From assembly GCF_002845275.2 (NCBI RefSeq), contig NZ_CP088149.1, positions 4,956,501-5,020,500 on the forward strand: DNA of 64,000 nt, in the 5' to 3' direction. Shown here one piece after another: positions 29,547 through 37,180 of the stretch. The translations under genes were made by a program, and so were the position numbers. The notes under the pieces are model-generated. The model did not search any database and had not been told where the DNA came from. It saw only the letters and a program-made list of their open reading frames with translations. Every line of letters begins with the position of its first letter. The stretch's first letter is position 1. The stretch comes from Pseudomonas sp. S06B 330 (GTDB lineage Bacteria; Pseudomonadota; Gammaproteobacteria; Pseudomonadales; Pseudomonadaceae).

Positions 29547-30164
29547 TCAACGCACGTTAGCCAGCACCACCGCCAGTCCTAGGCCGATCAGCGCCACACC
29601 AATCACCCGGTCGACCAGCAACTGGCGATCGAGCATGACCCGACGCAAAGATGACGAGGAAAAGAACAGCGCAACCAGGCTGAACCAGAGCCAGTGAGCC
29701 ACGGACATGAACAGGCCATAACCCAGACTGGTCGCCAGCGAACTGCCCGGCTGCACCACCTGAGTGTAGGCACTGACCACGAACAGCATGGTCTTGGGGT
29801 TCAGGGCATTGGTCAGAAAACCCGAGCGAAACGCGGCGATCACCCCGAGCTGGCGGGTAGTGGTGCCGCCTTCCAGGGAAATCCGTGTGGTGTTGGTCAA
29901 CGATTTATAGCCCAGATAGATCAAATAACCCGCCCCCAGCACCTTCATCGCCAGAAACAACGCCGGGGTCTGACTGATGATCAGGGCGATGCCCAGTACC
30001 GTGTACAGCACATGCACCTGTACGCCCAGGGCGATGCCCAGCGCCGCAGATAACCCAGCGCGTCGCCCAAAGGCATAACTGCTGCGGGTAACCATGGCAA
30101 AGTCTGCGCCGGGGCTGATCACCGCCAGGACAGTAAACAGGGCAACGGCAATGAGTTCGTTCAC
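29547..30164 (-). CDS. LysE-family amino acid translocator
   Basis: The 205-residue protein has about six hydrophobic helices and the LysE/RhtB start, with I-S-P-G-A-D-F-A-M-V near residue 16 and G-I-A-L-G-V near 43. These exporters release amino acids such as lysine, homoserine or threonine, or related compounds. The gene is divergent from a LysR regulator with a 123-base gap, the usual lysE-lysR pair. Its stop is 19 bases before the FecR gene start. The exact substrate cannot be read from sequence. Confidence 0.9.
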   Translation of the reverse strand: MNELIAVALFTVLAVISPGADFAMVTRSSYAFGRRAGLSAALGIALGVQVHVLYTVLGIALIISQTPALFLAMKVLGAGYLIYLGYKSLTNTTRISLEGGTTTRQLGVIAAFRSGFLTNALNPKTMLFVVSAYTQVVQPGSSLATSLGYGLFMSVAHWLWFSLVALFFSSSSLRRVMLDRQLLVDRVIGVALIGLGLAVVLANVR

Positions 30165-30287
30165 AAAAAGCTCCTCGATCTGCTAGGTAACTGCACAGAT
30201 AGTTCGGTGCGATGCCATTATCGAAAGCTTCGTACAAGGCCAAAAGCGATTTATAGTGCAACAAATCCGCTAGTTTTCCTCACAGAT

Positions 30288-31166
30288 ATGAAACTGCCCG
30301 CCCTCTCCGCCTTTCGCTATTTCGATGTTGCTGCGCAGACCGAAAGCTTCGTTCGCGCCGCCGAGCTGCTCAACGTCACCCACGGCGCGGTAAGCCGCCA
30401 GGTGCGTCTGCTGGAGGAGGCGCTGGGGGTGGAACTGTTCGAGCGGCGTAACCGCGCAATCTTTCTCACCCCAGCCGGTCGTGCGCTGCACGGCACCACC
30501 TTGTCAGTGTTCGAGCAGCTGCAAGGTGCGGTGTATCGCCTGCAACAACAGGCTCGAGAGAACGTACTGGTGTTGTCCTGCGAACCGACCATTGCGATGA
30601 AATGGCTGATTCCACGCCTGCCGGCCTTTCATGCCGCCCACCCGGACATCCATCTGCATTTGGTCGCGGCCGGTGGCCCGATTGATTTTTCCCGCAGCGG
30701 CGTCGACCTGGCCTTGCGCCGCGATGACTTTCGCTGGGATGCCGGTTTACACGCGCTGAAGATCTGTGACGAATGGGTCGGACCGGTGTGCAGCAGCAAC
30801 CTGGCCCTACCGCGCCAGGGCCTGGACGGCCAGCGCTTGCTGCACAGCGCCTCGCGGCCCAGTGCCTGGAACACCTGGTTGCGCCTGACGGAAGAGTCGG
30901 CCAAAAACAGCCATCGCGCCGACTACGAGCATTTCTATTTGTGCATCCAGGCCGCCGCGGCTGGCCTGGGTGTGGCAATGGCTTCATTCCTGATGGTTCA
31001 GGACGAACTCGACAGCGGCCAGTTGCAAGCGCCGCGTGGCTTTGTACAGGACCAGTCAGCGTACTACCTGCTGTGCCCGCACCCGCTGCTTGGCGACGAC
31101 AAATGCCGGCGCTTTGCCGATTGGGTCAGCGCGCAAGCAGCGGCGGGCCTGGCTCATTTGCTTTGA
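30288..31166 (+). CDS. LysR-family transcriptional regulator
   Basis: The 292-residue protein has the N-terminal winged helix-turn-helix with A-A-E-L-L-N-V-T-H-G-A-V-S-R-Q-V near residues 24-39. R-x-L-E-E-A-L-G-V-E-L-F follows, then a C-terminal type 2 periplasmic-binding-fold effector domain. The A-L-S-A-F-R-Y-F start resembles the GcvA branch. I chose the ATG at 30288 because the HTH starts there; the frame extends upstream to 30207. It is divergent from the LysE exporter, which is its likely target. Its 3' end overlaps the convergent M15 peptidase gene by 13 bases. Confidence 0.9.
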   Translation: MKLPALSAFRYFDVAAQTESFVRAAELLNVTHGAVSRQVRLLEEALGVELFERRNRAIFLTPAGRALHGTTLSVFEQLQGAVYRLQQQARENVLVLSCEPTIAMKWLIPRLPAFHAAHPDIHLHLVAAGGPIDFSRSGVDLALRRDDFRWDAGLHALKICDEWVGPVCSSNLALPRQGLDGQRLLHSASRPSAWNTWLRLTEESAKNSHRADYEHFYLCIQAAAAGLGVAMASFLMVQDELDSGQLQAPRGFVQDQSAYYLLCPHPLLGDDKCRRFADWVSAQAAAGLAHLL

Positions 31167-31768
31167 GGTTTATCCACAGGCACGGCGCAGAAGGATGAGC
31201 CGGCACTGAAATCCCCACCCCAGGTACGGAAACCGGCGGTGTCGATATGAATGCGCCCCGATGGGTAGCGGCCCAGCCCCATGTTCCAGGCCTTACCTTC
31301 GATCTGCCAGAACTGGCACAGCGGCGTTGGATCAGCCCAGGACGGCAGCAACACATCAACGGCGAATGCACGGGTATGTGCACTGCCGATAGCGCCGCCA
31401 GCGCAGCGATTGAGGCGCGGGTCGCGATACGCCGACACGACTTCATAACGTTTGAGTATGCCCTTATCACCCAGGGTCTTGAGCAATTGCAAGGTCGAGC
31501 GTACGGCTGGCCACTGCGTCGCCGGTGCCACTGCAAAAGGCTGCGCCGAACACAGGCGCCAATCACTGGCCGAGCGCAGCAACTGTGCGATCGGCACTAT
31601 GCCATACAGCCGCGCGTCCACCAGCATTTCTCGGAAGGCCCGCGTCTGATGATCACCTGCCCACTGCGCGAACATATACAGATCACGTTCATCAGCGTGC
31701 ACCGAAACGCCACTCAACAAGGTCAGTAACAATCCAGCCTGGACTGCACGCCTGTGCCATGCCCCCAT
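31154..31768 (-). CDS. Secreted M15-family peptidase (VanY/DAP-like)
   Basis: The 204-residue protein has a signal peptide and a peptidase M15 fold. Motifs are S-A-Y-R-D-P-R-L-N near residue 113, then S-A-H-T-R-A-F-A-V-D and a later R-I-H-I-D-T, which give the His, Asp and His metal ligands. M15 enzymes cut D,D- or L,D-peptide bonds in peptidoglycan stems. The N-terminal part is longer than the core domain and may be a targeting or regulatory segment. I chose the ATG at 31768, after GGGAGGGGG; a GTG two codons upstream is possible. The gene runs toward the LysR gene. Confidence 0.82.
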   Translation of the reverse strand: MGAWHRRAVQAGLLLTLLSGVSVHADERDLYMFAQWAGDHQTRAFREMLVDARLYGIVPIAQLLRSASDWRLCSAQPFAVAPATQWPAVRSTLQLLKTLGDKGILKRYEVVSAYRDPRLNRCAGGAIGSAHTRAFAVDVLLPSWADPTPLCQFWQIEGKAWNMGLGRYPSGRIHIDTAGFRTWGGDFSAGSSFCAVPVDKPQSK

Positions 31769-31851
31769 CTGCACCCCCCTCCCAATTGACAGAAAATCTC
31801 TCCACTATGACCGTCCTCCCGCTATGGGGAGGTTCTGACAAGGAGTTAAGC

Positions 31852-32985
31852 ATGTACTCGAGTGTTCGACTGCTGCTGGGCCTGACAATCCTCGGCACCA
31901 GTGCAGCGGCCGTGGCCGATGCCCAACTGAACCTGGGTAACCAGGAGCGCGTGACCCGGCTGTTCGCCTACCCCAACAACTGCACTGTGATCTGCTTTCG
32001 CAACTGGACGCTGGAACAAACCGTCGAGCACTACCTGACCCAGAGCGTGCAGCGCGACGGTTACCCCGGTGCCACGGTTCGGGTCAGCCGTGACAACGAT
32101 ACGCTGCATGCCGACATACAAGGTGTCCCCCCTCACTACAGCCAACCGCTGCAAGCGCTACTCGACACCGGCGAACTGGCCTATCAAGGCGCCAGTCGCC
32201 TGAACAGCGACGGCAAATGGGCCTACAACTGGAACCTGTTTCTACCGCTGGGAATGGCCTTGGAGAATCGCCGCAGCATCGAACTGCTGCACTTCCCGCC
32301 GGACTACTCGCTGACCCAGGCCCAGGATTACCTGCGCTCCAACACTACAGATCGCTGGGCAACGCTCCTGACGTTCAATGGCGTGCCCGCCGAGCATACG
32401 CCGGCTTACCAGACCATCGTCGACATCGCCCCGATTGCCGCGCCGGCCAACGCGGGCAAGGACCTGGAAGGCGTCTATGACTACTTCAAGGATTATCAGG
32501 TACGCATGGTCAAGGAAGTCACCCGCAGCCACAGTGGCACCTCACTGCCCATGGTTGCCTTCGGCGCACCGGTACGCAGCTGGATCAAGCAGCAGTACGG
32601 GCCAACGCTCAACGTGCTGGGGCTGGTCAGCATCAACCCAGGCGCCGGACACCAGGTGCCGGTGCTGGGAGCCAACCATCCGAGTGCGATCTGGTATGCC
32701 GCCGACAAAAAAAACAATGAGGACGATCAGGACAAGGCCGACCAAGCCGGCTTGAAAATGATGGGGCAGGATCTGAGCGCCGCCTGTTGGCAAGCGGGAA
32801 TGGGGCGCAACCCGGCGGCGGATGCCGAGGCGACGCTACAGGCCTGTACGCAGAAATGGCAAGTAACCGCGAAGAAACAGACCTGTGAACTGTTTTTCCG
32901 CACCATTCGCGACATGACGCCGGAACAGGCCAGGGCCAAGTGCAATACCGGCGTCATGCGCCGAAGCCTGCGCACTCTGCAGTAG
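31852..32985 (+). CDS. Secreted protein of unknown function, six cysteines
   Basis: I do not recognise the family. The 377-residue precursor has a signal peptide ending near residue 23 (A-V-A-D-A). The mature part is hydrophilic with six Cys residues: two close together near residue 45 (N-N-C-T-V-I-C-F) and four in the last 90 residues, as expected for disulfides. It contains W-A-Y-N-W-N and D-Y-F-K-D-Y segments. I chose the ATG at 31852, which follows AAGGAGTTAAGC; the open frame reaches 31525 but overlaps the divergent peptidase gene. Its neighbours are an M15 peptidase, divergent, and carbonic anhydrase. Confidence 0.75.
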   Translation: MYSSVRLLLGLTILGTSAAAVADAQLNLGNQERVTRLFAYPNNCTVICFRNWTLEQTVEHYLTQSVQRDGYPGATVRVSRDNDTLHADIQGVPPHYSQPLQALLDTGELAYQGASRLNSDGKWAYNWNLFLPLGMALENRRSIELLHFPPDYSLTQAQDYLRSNTTDRWATLLTFNGVPAEHTPAYQTIVDIAPIAAPANAGKDLEGVYDYFKDYQVRMVKEVTRSHSGTSLPMVAFGAPVRSWIKQQYGPTLNVLGLVSINPGAGHQVPVLGANHPSAIWYAADKKNNEDDQDKADQAGLKMMGQDLSAACWQAGMGRNPAADAEATLQACTQKWQVTAKKQTCELFFRTIRDMTPEQARAKCNTGVMRRSLRTLQ

Positions 32986-32996
32986 CCGCTGCCGCT

Positions 32997-33070
32997 AGGC
33001 TGCGATCGGCCGTGAAACGGCCGTCTAACCACTCACTGGTTGCGACGGCTGCGCAGTCGATCGCAGCTTC
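32997..33070. repeat. REP-like inverted repeat
   Basis: GGCTGCGATCGGCCGTGAAA near 32998 and GTCGATCGCAGCTTCGTG near 33056 form a long imperfect inverted pair with CTGCGATCG and CGATCGCAG as its ends. It lies between convergent genes, a typical place for Pseudomonas REP pairs, and differs from the GCTCCCACA type. Confidence 0.55.
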
Positions 33071-33110
33071 GTGCCTTGGGAGTGGCTACTGCTCACAGAA
33101 CACCGTCGCA

Positions 33111-33749
33111 TCAGTCCTGCGGACGCAACCGATACTGTGGCGGCAACTGATCCAGGCCACTGATGGTCGCGTTAAGGCTTTTCCAGCGACCATCCTTGAT
33201 GCCATAGATGCAACCATGCACCGACAAGCTCTGGCCTCGGTGCCAGGCATTCTGCACGATGGTGGTATGTCCGACGTTGGCCACTTGCTGAATCACGTTC
33301 AGCTCGCACAAACGGTCAACCCGCTCTTCTTCGGTCGGCAGCTTGGCCAGCTCTACCCGGTTTTCGTAATACAGATCGCGGATCGAACGCAGCCAGCCAT
33401 CGATCAAACCCAATTGGCGGTCCTGCATCGATGCCCGCACGCCCCCACAACCATAGTGGCCGGTCACCAGAATGTGCTTTACCTTGAGCACATCCACCGC
33501 GTACTGGATCACCGACAAGCAGTTCAGGTCGGTGTGCAGCACCACGTTGGCCACGTTGCGGTGTACGAACAGATCGCCCGGCAACATGCCGACGATTTCG
33601 TTGGCCGGCACCCGCGCATCGGAACAGCCGATCCAAAGGAATTCAGGTGTCTGCTGGCGAGCAAGCTTTGCAAAAAAATCCGGATCTTCCTGCTTGATCG
33701 CATCGGCCCAGCGCGCGTTGTTATCAATCAGTTCTTGTAGATCGTGCAT
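33111..33749 (-). CDS. can: Beta-class carbonic anhydrase
   Basis: This zinc enzyme interconverts CO2 and bicarbonate, supporting carboxylations. The 212-residue protein has C42-S-D44-x-R (I-G-C-S-D-A-R) and the second pair H98 and C101 (G-H-Y-G-C-G-G), the complete beta-class zinc site. Its N-terminus H-D-L-Q-E-L-I-D-N-N-A-R-W resembles the E. coli Can type. It is a single gene between the unknown secreted protein and rimI. Confidence 0.95.
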   Translation of the reverse strand: MHDLQELIDNNARWADAIKQEDPDFFAKLARQQTPEFLWIGCSDARVPANEIVGMLPGDLFVHRNVANVVLHTDLNCLSVIQYAVDVLKVKHILVTGHYGCGGVRASMQDRQLGLIDGWLRSIRDLYYENRVELAKLPTEEERVDRLCELNVIQQVANVGHTTIVQNAWHRGQSLSVHGCIYGIKDGRWKSLNATISGLDQLPPQYRLRPQD

Positions 33750-33795
33750 GGTCGCTTCTCATCAGTGGTCGTTGCCTGGCTACTGTGACGCTAGT

Positions 33796-34248
33796 TCACT
33801 CAATCAGGGTACAGGCCATCACCAGCGCATCTTCGCGACCACCGGCAACCGGGTAGTAGTCACGGCGTCGACCGATTTCATTGAAGCCGTAACGCTCGTA
33901 CAGGCGATACGCCGACTGGTTGCTGGCGCGCACTTCAAGGAAACACTCACGGCCATTGAGCTCGTAGGCGCGTTTCATCAGCTCCTCCAACAAGCGCAGC
34001 CCCAGGCCGCGCCCCTGACTCTCCGGCTTGACAGTGATGTTGAGCAAGTGCGCTTCGTCGATGATCACATTGATCACGCCATGCCCGACCTGTTGCTCGC
34101 CTTCGAACATCAGCCAGATTTCGTAAGACTTGAGCCCGTCGAGGAAGATCCCCCGGGTCCAGGGGTGGCTGAAGGCGGCGTATTCGATCTTCAGTACGGC
34201 TTCCAGATCCGCCTCGGTCATCCGGCGGAAACTGATTGTGTCACTCAT
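33796..34248 (-). CDS. rimI: Ribosomal protein S18-alanine N-acetyltransferase
   Basis: This GNAT enzyme acetylates the N-terminal alanine of ribosomal protein S18. The 150-residue protein has the R-x-x-G-x-G/A acetyl-CoA loop (Q-G-R-G-L-G-L-R-L-L) near residue 80, with E-V-R-A-S-N-Q-S-A-Y downstream. Its start overlaps the end of the upstream gene by eight bases. The same holD-rimI overlap is found in E. coli, which supports the neighbour's identity. Confidence 0.93.
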   Translation of the reverse strand: MSDTISFRRMTEADLEAVLKIEYAAFSHPWTRGIFLDGLKSYEIWLMFEGEQQVGHGVINVIIDEAHLLNITVKPESQGRGLGLRLLEELMKRAYELNGRECFLEVRASNQSAYRLYERYGFNEIGRRRDYYPVAGGREDALVMACTLIE

Positions 34249-35032
34249 CGCTTGGTTTCCAGCGCGCCATTAGCCGGCGCATGGCTTGCCAGACGTCCGC
34301 CTTGCGTTGCGGCTCGTCCATCAACAGTTCGAGGCCGGGCAAGGCCCAGGCGGTGCCCAGTCCTTCAACCGGCAACTCGCGGTAATAAGCTTCGGCATCG
34401 GCCTCGCCGGCAAAACGCACGGCAGGCAGGCCAATCAGCCATAAGCAGACACAAGGTGCTTCTTCAAGTCTGGCCTGAATAAAGCCCTGCACGAAATCGG
34501 TGGCGGCCTGCGGCCCCTGGTCGAGATTGCCGCGCACCAACAACGGCCAGCGCACCGGCTCACCAATGATCTGCGGGCTGTCGGGCAAGCCGGCGGCGCG
34601 CAGCATGTCTTTGAGCAACAGATAAGAAGGGTCGCGACTCTGGAACGGTTCACCAGTGGCCAGCTCAACCAACAACAGGCAACTGCCGGCTCGCAGCAAC
34701 TGCAGCGCAAAGCGCGGTGGCGACACGGGTTTCGGTTTGGCCGGAACCGGTGCGGCATCGGCCTCTTCAACCTTCTTGCTGGCCACTTTAGGCAGAGTGC
34801 CTGGACGCGGAATCTCGATCTTTGGTCGCTCGCCACTGCGCGCCACAGGCGCAGCCACTGCCACCCGAGCCGGCTCCACTGACGGCACGTCGAACTCGGG
34901 CACGCCCTCAGGCACCAGCGGTAGCAACAGCTCCGGGCGCGAAGGGGCAGCGAACGGCAGTTCGGTACGCGGCAGCCAGTGCACCACTTGCATGGCATTA
35001 AGGTAAGCGCGGCGGCGGGACTCGATTAACAA
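34241..35032 (-). CDS. holD: Cryptic pseudomonad DNA polymerase III psi subunit
   Basis: I call this the psi subunit of the clamp-loader complex, which links to chi and SSB. The evidence is position (a holD-rimI overlap, as in E. coli) and an N-terminal S-R-R-R-A-Y-L-N-A-M-Q-V-V-H-W segment that resembles the R-R-x-x-x-L-x-x-x-G-I-x-x-W start of E. coli psi. The 263-residue length is about twice that of E. coli psi because of a Pro/Ala/Lys-rich linker (about residues 40-105). From memory, the pseudomonad psi was identified experimentally at this locus in P. aeruginosa. That N-terminal match supports the TTG start at 35032 over the ATG at 34993. Confidence 0.75.
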   Translation of the reverse strand: MLIESRRRAYLNAMQVVHWLPRTELPFAAPSRPELLLPLVPEGVPEFDVPSVEPARVAVAAPVARSGERPKIEIPRPGTLPKVASKKVEEADAAPVPAKPKPVSPPRFALQLLRAGSCLLLVELATGEPFQSRDPSYLLLKDMLRAAGLPDSPQIIGEPVRWPLLVRGNLDQGPQAATDFVQGFIQARLEEAPCVCLWLIGLPAVRFAGEADAEAYYRELPVEGLGTAWALPGLELLMDEPQRKADVWQAMRRLMARWKPSDE

Positions 35033-35211
35033 GAAAGATCGGCCATCTGTGGATAAGTCAGGGTCGATATTCTAACGTTGTTCGCCGCTGCGCGCCGCTG
35101 TTGATCGGCATAAAACCGCCCGACAGCAGCTTGAAACGATCAGGGGGTGAATCGACAGGCGCCTGATGCAGTACAATCGGCGCTTTTATTTGGCAACGAG
35201 TCGACCCGCCA

Positions 35212-36489
35212 ATGATCGAACCCAAGCGCGTCCTGCGCGCCCTAGCCGAACACTGGGCCCTGCTTGAGCCGTTGTGCGAGCGCTTCGACGGGGGCACCCT
35301 GAGCCTCGCCGAACTGCGCCAGCAACTGGCCAACCAGCAGTTGGAGAGCACGCCCCAGGACATCACCAGCCTGCTCGACGTGTGGATTCGCCTGGATATC
35401 CTCGTACCGGTGGCCAAAAGCCCGAACCGCTTCGAGCTTAACGCGCAGATCCACGACTTCCTCGCTTACCTGCGCCGTGAACACCGCCTAGGCCTGTGCC
35501 TGGAGATCGAGGCCTACCTGCGTCACCTGGAGCGTCTGGCCGGGCACATTCAGGATGCCTTCGAGATTCGTGATGGCAACGACCTGGCGCGCCAGCTGCG
35601 TTTGCTCGACATGCGCGTACGCGATGTCCTGAAAAAACTCGACAACGACGAACAGGCGTTAGTCGCCGTGGCCGAACGGGCCAAGACCAGTGACCGGCAG
35701 ATCCCCCTGCGCCAGCGGTATGCCGAAGTACTGGCGACCTGGGACGAATACGTCGAGCCGATGATCCAGTTGGTCAACGCCGACGGTGCCTTCGAGCAAG
35801 GCGTGCGCAAGGTCGAGACCGTGCTGCTGCGCTTGCTCGGTGAGCAAGCGCGCCTCGGCCACCTGGTCGATGACGACATGCTGTTGCGCACCCACGCGCG
35901 CATCCTTGAAATGCAGACCAGCGCCCAGCTGACCCTGCGCCACGCCCGCGAACTGCTGCTGCCACTGCGCGAAGAAGCACGCCGGCACAACGCCGTGACC
36001 CGCGGCGCCGCCCTGGCCCTGTCGGTCATCCGCCGCAAGGGCCTGGACGCCGTGCCTCAGGCCGCGATGCCAATGTTCACAAGGCCTCAGAGTACCTTCC
36101 TCGGCAGCGCCAGCCAGGTCGAGGCCTATGTATATGCCCTGGCCCGTTTCGAACCCAAGCCTGCGCAGTTCCCCAAGGCGCACAAGAGCCACCGGGGCGA
36201 CGCCCCACGCGCACCGCGCACGGTCAAGGAAATGCTCGAACGCTGCGAAGGCGCCCTGCCGCTGCCGGACCTGATGGTCTGGCTGCTGGAACAGGAGCCC
36301 GAAGGCGCCACCGATGAGCTGCTGTACTGGTTCTCGCGCCTGTCGCGGGAAAAACGCTTTGCCCGCGAGCGCCTCGACCGCCGCGAATACCTCACCCGCG
36401 AACACCTGGTCAGCTTGCGCTCGTTCGCCCTGACATCGAGCCGCGCACCATCGCCTGAGACTACTGCGAGCCCTGCCCATGCATCTTGA
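35212..36489 (+). CDS. mksF: Condensin kleisin-like subunit MksF
   Basis: MksF is the kleisin-type (MukF-related) subunit of the MksBEF bacterial condensin. The 425-residue protein is largely helical and Leu/Arg-rich, with a predicted N-terminal winged-helix (residues about 10-80) and a long coiled/helical middle, as in MukF-like kleisins. It has no enzymatic motifs. It leads the three-gene operon and overlaps mksE by 11 bases. A TACAAT hexamer at 35172-35177 could be its -10 box, but I see no good -35. The holD gene is divergent. Confidence 0.88.
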   Translation: MIEPKRVLRALAEHWALLEPLCERFDGGTLSLAELRQQLANQQLESTPQDITSLLDVWIRLDILVPVAKSPNRFELNAQIHDFLAYLRREHRLGLCLEIEAYLRHLERLAGHIQDAFEIRDGNDLARQLRLLDMRVRDVLKKLDNDEQALVAVAERAKTSDRQIPLRQRYAEVLATWDEYVEPMIQLVNADGAFEQGVRKVETVLLRLLGEQARLGHLVDDDMLLRTHARILEMQTSAQLTLRHARELLLPLREEARRHNAVTRGAALALSVIRRKGLDAVPQAAMPMFTRPQSTFLGSASQVEAYVYALARFEPKPAQFPKAHKSHRGDAPRAPRTVKEMLERCEGALPLPDLMVWLLEQEPEGATDELLYWFSRLSREKRFARERLDRREYLTREHLVSLRSFALTSSRAPSPETTASPAHAS

Positions 36490-37180
36490 TCTTTCCGAAC
36501 TGCCCCAGCTCGCACCGATCTTCCGCGAGCTGTTCAAGGGTTTTCATATCAGCCGCCGTGATCCGGAGCTGTACGCCCAACTGTCGAATTTCCAGGACCA
36601 GTACCGCGGCCTGTTCAAGGCCCTGGGCTTTGAGCTGGTCTGCGATACCCGTGGTTTCTACTACTTCGTCCCGGACCAGGCCGCCGCCCAGGTCAACAAG
36701 ACTGCCCAGCGCTTGTCCTTGTTCACCTTCATTCTGGTTGAGCACCTGGCCGACCAGGGCCGTGACCCAATGTCGGTGCTCGACGGTGGCAGCCTGGGCC
36801 GCGATGAACTGCCGTCGATGCTGGAGAAATACCGCGACCTGTTCATCCAGGCCGAAGTACAGACTCCCGACGAGCTGGAAGAAAAGATCATGCGCCGCAT
36901 GACCCAGCTCGGCTTTGCCCACGAAGAGAACGGCATCTACCGCTTCCTGCCGCCGATGCACCGCTTCCTTGATGTCTGTCTCTCGGTGCAGCAGGACCGT
37001 GACCTCGCCGCCAGCCTGCACAGTGCTCTGCCGCTGCCAACGCCGGTACTGGTCGAAGAAGAGAGCCCGGAGGAGCTTAACCGCACCGACGACCCGCTCG
37101 ACCTGAGCCCGTTCGAAGAAAGTGAAGAAGACGCCTTGGCCCGGGCCATCGCCGAAGAGCAACAGGAGATTGATGCATGA
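36479..37180 (+). CDS. mksE: Condensin subunit MksE
   Basis: MksE is the small, acidic winged-helix (MukE-like) partner that binds the kleisin MksF and the SMC heads. The 233-residue protein has a strongly acidic C-terminal tail (about residues 200-233, many Glu and Asp). Its start lies within the mksF end and its stop overlaps the mksB start by four bases, so the three subunits are translationally coupled. It has no motifs beyond the family pattern. Confidence 0.87.
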   Translation: MHLDLSELPQLAPIFRELFKGFHISRRDPELYAQLSNFQDQYRGLFKALGFELVCDTRGFYYFVPDQAAAQVNKTAQRLSLFTFILVEHLADQGRDPMSVLDGGSLGRDELPSMLEKYRDLFIQAEVQTPDELEEKIMRRMTQLGFAHEENGIYRFLPPMHRFLDVCLSVQQDRDLAASLHSALPLPTPVLVEEESPEELNRTDDPLDLSPFEESEEDALARAIAEEQQEIDA

